NCBI RefSeq assembly: GCF_009830125.1
Contig: NZ_WUPT01000001.1
Coordinates: 930,001 to 994,000, forward strand
DNA: 64,000 nucleotides
Direction of reading: 5' to 3'
DNA from: Kangsaoukella pontilimi
Lineage (GTDB): Bacteria > Pseudomonadota > Alphaproteobacteria > Rhodobacterales > Rhodobacteraceae
Shown: positions 55,436 through 64,000 of the stretch, one piece after another
Numbering within the stretch: the first letter of the stretch is position 1
Layout: each line of letters starts with the position of its first letter
Program-made: the position numbers and the translations under genes
The notes under the pieces: model-generated
Seen by the model: the letters and a program-made list of their open reading frames with translations, nothing else
What the model was told of the DNA's origin: nothing
The model's database searches: none

Positions 55436-56797
55436 ATGGCAGAGAACACCCTTCACATCATCGGCGGCGGTCTTGCGGGCAGCGAAGCCGCCTGGCAGGC
55501 GGCGAACCGCGGCATCCGCGTCGTCATCCACGAAATGCGGCCTCAGGTTGAGACCTTCGCGCACAAGACCGGCAATCTGGCCGAGATGGTGTGCTCGAAC
55601 TCGTTCCGCTCGGACGATGACGAACAGAACGCAGTGGGCCTTCTTCACTGGGAGATGCGTCAGGCGGGCGGCCTCATCATGGAGATGGGCGACCGTCACC
55701 GCCTGCCCGCTGGCGGCGCGCTTGCCGTCGACCGCGAGGCATTCTCCGAAGCCGTGACCGAACGCCTGATGGCCCACCCCAACGTCACGGTCGAGCCGGG
55801 CGAGATCACGCAGCTCCCCGAGGACGGCCAGTGGATCATCGCCACCGGCCCCCTCACCTCGGGCGCGCTGGCCGAGGCGATACGTGCCGAGACGGGTCAG
55901 GACAGCCTTGCCTTCTTCGACGCCATCGCGCCAATCGTCTATGCCGAGACCATCGATATGGGCGTCGCCTGGGAACAGTCCCGCTACGACAAGGGCGACA
56001 CCGAGGCCGAGCAGAAGGCCTATATCAACTGCCCGATGACCCGTGACCAGTACGAGGCCTTCATCGACGCGCTGATTGCGGCCGACAAGACCGAGTTCAA
56101 GGAAGGCGAGACGGCGGGTTATTTCGACGGCTGCCTCCCGATCGAGGTCATGGCCGAACGGGGCCGCGAGACGCTCCGCCATGGCCCGATGAAGCCCGTG
56201 GGCCTGACCAATGCCCATAAGCCCGATGAAAAGGCATATGCCGTCGTGCAGCTTCGCCGCGACAACGCACTCGGCACGCTCTACAACATCGTGGGTTTCC
56301 AGACCAAGATGAAGTACGGCGCGCAAACCGATGTTTTTCGAATGATTCCCGGTCTGCACGATGCCAAGTTCGCGCGTCTGGGAGGCATCCACCGGAACAC
56401 CTTCCTGAACTCGCCCCGCCTCCTTGATAGCGAGATGCGCCTCAAAAGCCGCCCCAATATCCGCTTCGCCGGTCAGATCACCGGTGTCGAGGGATACGTG
56501 GAATCCGCCGCCATGGGCCTTCTGGCGGGTCGCCTCGCCGTGGCCGAGATCACGGGTCAGACCCTGCCGGCGGTCCCGCATACCACCGCCACCGGCGCGC
56601 TTGTCATGCACATCACCGGCGGCGCGGACGCCAAGACTTTCCAGCCGATGAACGTCAATTTCGGCCTCTTCCCGCCCATCGACGCCAAGGGCGGACGGCG
56701 CGGACGCCGCGACCGCTACAAGGCCTATACCGACCGCGCAAAGACCGACTGGCAGGACTGGCTTGCCGCCAGCGCGCCCGCCCGCGCCGCCGAGTAA
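55436..56797 (+). CDS. trmFO: tRNA (uracil-54-C5) methyltransferase, folate-dependent
   Basis: 453-residue FAD enzyme that makes ribothymidine at position 54 of tRNA using methylenetetrahydrofolate. The FAD motif [14 protein letters not shown] lies at the N-terminus, and [25 protein letters not shown] and [13 protein letters not shown] are diagnostic. Length is normal. Followed 4 bases later by a methyltransferase gene and then gluQ, a tRNA-modification group. Confidence 0.95.
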   Translation: MAENTLHIIGGGLAGSEAAWQAANRGIRVVIHEMRPQVETFAHKTGNLAEMVCSNSFRSDDDEQNAVGLLHWEMRQAGGLIMEMGDRHRLPAGGALAVDREAFSEAVTERLMAHPNVTVEPGEITQLPEDGQWIIATGPLTSGALAEAIRAETGQDSLAFFDAIAPIVYAETIDMGVAWEQSRYDKGDTEAEQKAYINCPMTRDQYEAFIDALIAADKTEFKEGETAGYFDGCLPIEVMAERGRETLRHGPMKPVGLTNAHKPDEKAYAVVQLRRDNALGTLYNIVGFQTKMKYGAQTDVFRMIPGLHDAKFARLGGIHRNTFLNSPRLLDSEMRLKSRPNIRFAGQITGVEGYVESAAMGLLAGRLAVAEITGQTLPAVPHTTATGALVMHITGGADAKTFQPMNVNFGLFPPIDAKGGRRGRRDRYKAYTDRAKTDWQDWLAASAPARAAE

Positions 56798-56801
56798 GCC
56801 C

Positions 56802-57416
56802 ATGAGCGAGACGCCCAAGGACGACCTCTGGTCCCGGCTGACCCCGGAGGAATCGCAGCGGCTCTATGCCGGCTGGGCCGAAAGCTATGACGCCGACGTG
56901 GCCTCCTGGGGCTATGCCACGCCTGCCCGCCTCGCCCTTGCGCTCAGGCAGTCCGGCGCGAATGTGGAAAAGCCCGTGCTCGATGTGGGCTGCGGCACCG
57001 GGCTCTGCGGCATGGCGCTAAGGGCCGTGGGATTCGACGTGATCGACGGCACCGACATCTCGCCCGAGATGCTGGCCCGCGCCGAGGCGCGCGGCGTCTA
57101 CCGGCAGGTCTGGAAGGGCGAACCCGGCACGCTGGGTCACATCAAACCCGCGGATTACCCCATCCTGTCCGCCTGCGGCGTCGTCGGCCACGGCGCCGCC
57201 CCGCCCGAGATGCTGGACCTTCTCATCGCCGCCCTCGGCGCAGGCGGCCTCCTGGCCTTTTCCTTCAACGACGCCACGCTGGCCGACCGCGCCTATACCG
57301 ACCGGCTCGACATCGCCTGCCTCGCGCCTGACATCGAGCTGGTCTTCGAGCAACACGGTCCCCACCTGCCCGCCAAGGGCATGATGTCCACCGTCTATGT
57401 CCTGAAACGGACGTGA
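56802..57416 (+). CDS. SAM-dependent methyltransferase
   Basis: 204-residue class I methyltransferase. Motif I VLDVGCGTGLCGMALRAVG follows YAGWAESYDADVASWGY, and DGTDISPEMLARAEARGVY is the second SAM-binding segment. The sequence is like small methyltransferases annotated as TPR- or Williams-Beuren-type. Substrate unknown. It starts 4 bases after trmFO and its end overlaps gluQ by 4 bases. Confidence 0.85.
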   Translation: MSETPKDDLWSRLTPEESQRLYAGWAESYDADVASWGYATPARLALALRQSGANVEKPVLDVGCGTGLCGMALRAVGFDVIDGTDISPEMLARAEARGVYRQVWKGEPGTLGHIKPADYPILSACGVVGHGAAPPEMLDLLIAALGAGGLLAFSFNDATLADRAYTDRLDIACLAPDIELVFEQHGPHLPAKGMMSTVYVLKRT

Positions 57417-58306
57417 GAACCCGCTTCGCCCCCTCTCCCACGGGTCCCCTGCACCTGGGCCACGCCTATTCCGCGATGCTCGCCCATGACATGGCCCGCG
57501 CAGAGGGCGGAGACTTCCTGCTCCGGATCGAAGACATCGACCAGAGCCGCGCCCGCCCCGAATGGGAAGAGCTGATCTTTGAAGACCTCGCATGGCTCGG
57601 CATCATCTGGGACGGCCCGGTCCTCCGACAGTCCGACCGCATGGACGCTTATGAGGCCGCGCTCACCTCGCTCTGGCGGCAGGGGCTTCTCTATCCCTGC
57701 ACCTGCACCCGCCGCGACATTGCCGAGGCCGCCAGCGCCCCGCAGGAGGGCGCGCCCCTCCTCGGCCCCGACGGCGTGATCTACCCCGGCACCTGCCGGC
57801 CCGGCTGGGTCGTGCCGCCAGAGATGGATCTGCCCCGCGACGTCGCGCTGCGCCTCGACATGGGACAGGCCGTCGCCCGCGCCTTCGACCACCGCGTCGG
57901 CAAGGCGGGCGCGGAGCGCGTCGCAGAGTTCGAGGAAACCGGCCATGGCCCGAACGGCGAGCGCGGGATCATGGAGATCGACGCACGGCATATGACCCGC
58001 GAGGTGGGCGACGTCGTCCTCGCCCGCCGCGACATGGGCACGTCCTATCACCTGTCGGTGGTACTCGATGACGCGGCGCAGGGCATCACCCACGTCATCC
58101 GGGGCGAAGACCTGTTCGAGGCGACAGCGATCCACGTCACTCTGCAACGGCTACTGAACCTGCCCACGCCGATCTACCACCACCACCGGCTGATCCGCGA
58201 CGAGGCAGGCAAACGGCTCGCCAAACGCGACGACGCCCGCGCGATCCGGCTTTACCGCGATGAGGGGGCAAGCCCCGAAGACATCCGCCGCATGGTCGGG
58301 CTTTGA
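57413..58306 (+). CDS. gluQ: Glutamyl-Q tRNA(Asp) synthetase
   Basis: 297-residue truncated glutamyl-tRNA synthetase that attaches glutamate to queuosine in tRNA-Asp. TRFAPSPTGPLHLGHAYSAM contains the HIGH motif (HLGH), and the zinc site is formed by YPCTCTRRD and later PGTCR. KRLAKRDDARAIR is the KMSKS-like element. Lack of an anticodon-binding domain identifies GluQ-RS. Start is GTG inside the upstream gene's overlap (GTGA). Confidence 0.93.
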   Translation: MRTRFAPSPTGPLHLGHAYSAMLAHDMARAEGGDFLLRIEDIDQSRARPEWEELIFEDLAWLGIIWDGPVLRQSDRMDAYEAALTSLWRQGLLYPCTCTRRDIAEAASAPQEGAPLLGPDGVIYPGTCRPGWVVPPEMDLPRDVALRLDMGQAVARAFDHRVGKAGAERVAEFEETGHGPNGERGIMEIDARHMTREVGDVVLARRDMGTSYHLSVVLDDAAQGITHVIRGEDLFEATAIHVTLQRLLNLPTPIYHHHRLIRDEAGKRLAKRDDARAIRLYRDEGASPEDIRRMVGL

Positions 58307-58400
58307 GGCATTCAGGCTCGCAGGTGGGCCGGAGTGCGCTGGCTCTCGACTTCGGCTCGAACGCAAAACCCGGTGCGGGCTGCCCGGGCCCGGAACGCCT

Positions 58401-58760
58401 TCAGACTTCGGGCTTCATTAGTTCGACCTCGTCATCGTCCCGAACAGCCGTGTAAAAACACGTCCGCCGGTTCGTATGGCACGCCGGGCCTGTCTGACGC
58501 ACGCGCAACAGCAGGCAGTCCCGGTCGCAATCCACGCGGAAATCCAATAGTTCCTGCACATGGCCCGAGGTCTCGCCCTTGACCCAGAAGGCCTGGCGCG
58601 ACCGCGACCAGTAGGTAACGCGCCCGGTTTCCAGCGTCTGCATCACGGCATCCGCATTCATCCATGCCATCATCAGCACCTCGCCCGTCTCGGCATCCTG
58701 CGCGATGGCGGGGATCAGCCCGTCCGGGGTGAACTTGAGACTTGCGGGATCGAATGCCAT
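58401..58760 (-). CDS. hisI: Phosphoribosyl-AMP cyclohydrolase
   Basis: 119-residue histidine-biosynthesis enzyme opening the purine ring of phosphoribosyl-AMP. LMMAWMNADAVMQTLETGRV, RFTPDG-like start (KFTPDGLIPAIAQDAETGEV), SRSRQAFWVKGETSG and the metal-ligand CDRDCLLLRVRQTGPACHT are characteristic. It is single-domain (no HisE fusion). Convergent with gluQ, 94 bases between stops. Confidence 0.95.
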   Translation of the reverse strand: MAFDPASLKFTPDGLIPAIAQDAETGEVLMMAWMNADAVMQTLETGRVTYWSRSRQAFWVKGETSGHVQELLDFRVDCDRDCLLLRVRQTGPACHTNRRTCFYTAVRDDDEVELMKPEV

Positions 58761-58825
58761 GGGGCAGTCCTTTGCAGTATCGCGGGTCCGCCCTAGATAA
58801 GGGGGGGCCTGCCGGAAGGAAAGAC

Positions 58826-59278
58826 ATGGCCGACACCGACCTGATCAAGCTCTACTCGGGGCGCATCCTCGAACTTGCTGCGGACATCCCGCTGACGGCG
58901 CGGCTCGACGCACCCGACGCGACGGTCAAGAAACGCTCGCCCCTCTGCGGATCCACAGTGACGGTGGACGTTGATGTGACCGAGGGACGGATCACCGGGT
59001 TCGGTCAGGACGTGAAGGCTTGCGCCCTTGGTCAGGCCTCTGCCGCGATCCTTGGGCACAACGTCATCGGCCGCACCCGCGCCGAGATCGAGACCGCCCG
59101 CGACCAGCTCAAGGCGATGCTGTCCTCTGGCGGCGACGTCCCCGACGCGCCCTTCGACGGCTATGACGTGCTGATCCCCGCGCGCGATTTCCGCAACCGC
59201 CACGCCTCGATCATGCTGGCGCTTGAGGCGACGGCCGAGGCCATGGCCAACATTGAGAAAAACCAGAAAAGCGCCTGA
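58826..59278 (+). CDS. NifU/IscU-like iron-sulfur scaffold protein
   Basis: 150 residues. The IscU-type signature is RSPLCGSTVTVDVDV with one cysteine and DVKACALGQASAAIL with a second; the third canonical cysteine appears absent in the C-terminal part, so it is a two-cysteine variant often annotated as iron-sulfur cluster assembly scaffold. GGAAGGAAAG precedes the ATG at 58826. Divergent from hisI. Confidence 0.85.
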   Translation: MADTDLIKLYSGRILELAADIPLTARLDAPDATVKKRSPLCGSTVTVDVDVTEGRITGFGQDVKACALGQASAAILGHNVIGRTRAEIETARDQLKAMLSSGGDVPDAPFDGYDVLIPARDFRNRHASIMLALEATAEAMANIEKNQKSA

Positions 59279-59308
59279 TCCCAAGGCCCTTGCACAACGC
59301 CCTAAACC

Positions 59309-59346
59309 AAAAAAAACGCCGCACACCCGGGACGGGGTGGCGGCGT
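59309..59346 (-). terminator. Rho-independent terminator of the small SOS-type unit
   Basis: On the minus strand ACGCCGC and GCGGCGT (59346-59340 and 59322-59316) close a stem with extra GC pairing inside, followed by eight T residues (59316-59309). It lies about 125 bases after the stop of the small membrane-peptide gene. Confidence 0.85.
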
Positions 59347-59471
59347 CAGTGGCGTATCTGGTTCAAATGTCGGCTCGGGCTCGGGACAGAGCACCAATGG
59401 GACAGGCAGGTCGCATCACGATTGGGGACAGGATGCGCGTGCCGACATTCCAGACCGCAGGCAGAGGGATG

Positions 59472-59591
59472 TCAGAGAAGGCTGGGCAGGTTCAGTGCCA
59501 CCACCAGAATCGAGATCAAGGCAACCGCACCGGCAAAATCCTGAACAAAGCCGGGAATATCACGCGCGATGGTGTCTTTGATGTCCTGCAT
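59472..59591 (-). CDS. Small single-span membrane peptide, probable SOS-induced
   Basis: 39 residues from the ATG at 59591 (start MQDIKDTIARDIPGF), with GGAG eight bases before it. The N-terminal third is charged and amphipathic; residues 19-38 form one hydrophobic helix (FAGAVALISILVVALNLPSL). No known family assigned. Its promoter region holds two exact GTTC-N7-GTTC/GAAC-N7-GAAC elements (LexA-type) and a terminator follows, so it is an independent transcription unit. A longer in-frame version (75 codons, start near 59699) would translate the promoter itself and is unlikely. Small SOS membrane peptides such as TisB and SidA inhibit growth or division; similar function is an inference. Confidence 0.6.
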   Translation of the reverse strand: MQDIKDTIARDIPGFVQDFAGAVALISILVVALNLPSLL

Positions 59592-59634
59592 GGCGGTCAC
59601 TCCGTTCTGGATCAGGCAGCGGGCGGGCTGCGTT

Positions 59635-59687
59635 GTTCTCATATTGTTCTCATATGGCGGAACGCCTGTAAAGAACTTTTTGAGAAC
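59635..59687 (-). promoter_or_regulatory. Double LexA-type SOS box region with promoter
   Basis: GTTC at 59635 and 59646 (N7 between) and GAAC at 59673 and 59684 (N7 between) are two exact copies of the alphaproteobacterial LexA box. On the minus strand a -35-like TTTACA (59672-59667) and a -10-like AACAAT (59648-59643) have an 18-base spacer, so one box covers the -10 and the other abuts the -35. Further half-sites lie at 59660, 59694 and 59704. Confidence 0.7.
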
Positions 59688-59714
59688 AAACCGGAACAAA
59701 AGGGAACGCGCGCG

Positions 59715-63946
<4,232 letters not shown>

Positions 63947-64000
63947 TCAGCATGGATAGGCGCGGCGCCGCGCGGCGTCCAGCCCGCGCCGCCGCCCGGG

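Noticed and set aside
55295-56818. A 507-codon minus-strand frame over trmFO
   Set aside because: Antisense to trmFO, which has intact FAD motifs and the correct start.
59472-59699. A 75-codon version of the small membrane peptide
   Set aside because: The first 36 codons would translate the LexA-box promoter itself; the ATG at 59591 has a ribosome site and gives the compact 39-residue form.

Overview
The window is a gene-dense, high-GC bacterial chromosome segment from an alphaproteobacterium, most likely order Rhodobacterales (Roseobacter/Rhodobacter group). This is inferred from the gene content (Usg, TrmFO, a class II DAHP synthase, DUF502, YicC next to gmk, a BCCT osmolyte transporter, a TauC-type permease), the GC-rich codon usage and the alphaproteobacterial SOS-box type (GTTC-N7-GTTC). 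There is no rRNA, prophage, insertion sequence or CRISPR array. One tRNA (Leu, anticodon CAA) is present. Nearly everything is core or common accessory chromosome; the unusual material lies in short intergenic regions and a few odd proteins.

Layout. 0-7 kb: the 3' end of a taurine-type ABC permease, a membrane-anchored FMN glutamate-synthase-like protein, the rpsF-rpsR-rplI ribosomal operon, a two-helix membrane protein of unknown function, and a Usp plus BCCT transporter pair. 7-16 kb: a class V aminotransferase, DNA photolyase, 3-hydroxybutyrate dehydrogenase, patatin phospholipase, a small TTG-start membrane protein, a prolyl-hydroxylase-like oxygenase, DUF502, the pseudouridine-degradation pair psuG/psuK and DUF2461. 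16-20 kb: metG and the rpsB-tsf operon. 20-29 kb: a LuxR-type regulator overlapping aroQ, then the complete phosphate regulon phoR-pstS-pstC-pstA-pstB-phoU-phoB on the minus strand, with a three-unit Pho box before pstS. 29-37 kb: an operon yicC-gmk-gamma carbonic anhydrase-PLP transsulfuration enzyme, a PAS protein, DAHP synthase, a GlxA/AraC regulator and a PQQ-type sugar dehydrogenase. 37-44 kb: a branched-chain amino-acid-type ABC operon ending in a MobA-like nucleotidyltransferase. 44-47 kb: a 659-base gene-free stretch with a dispersed repeat and several hairpins, then modABC (molybdate uptake). 47-59 kb: a UbiG-like methyltransferase, tRNA-Leu, zinc peptidase, DedA-DsbB, Usg, gyrA, envelope proteins, trmFO, gluQ, hisI and a NifU/IscU-like scaffold. 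59-64 kb: ligA-recG (DNA ligase and RecG helicase), followed by a small stand-alone unit with SOS boxes.

How the genes work together. The Pho cluster forms one phosphate-sensing loop: PstSCAB imports phosphate, PhoU couples it to the PhoR kinase, and PhoB feeds back on the Pho box. The Liv-type operon and modABC are complete importers. The overlapping start/stop junctions (psuK-psuG, pstC-pstA, gmk-carbonic anhydrase, livG-livF, livH-livM-nucleotidyltransferase, modA-modB, dedA-dsbB, ligA-recG, aroQ-luxR) indicate translational coupling.

The most interesting candidate is at 59.3-59.7 kb: a predicted 39-residue single-span membrane peptide with its own ribosome site, a perfect U-tract terminator and a promoter covered by two exact LexA-type boxes (GTTC-N7-GTTC) inside a cluster of seven half-sites. 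It looks like an SOS-induced membrane peptide of the TisB/SidA kind, directly downstream of recG. Other leads are a cadherin/VCBS-like segment in the TauC-type permease, a Usp-BCCT regulatory pair, two copies of a dispersed hairpin repeat and a cluster of hairpins at 44.2-44.5 kb that might be a structured RNA.
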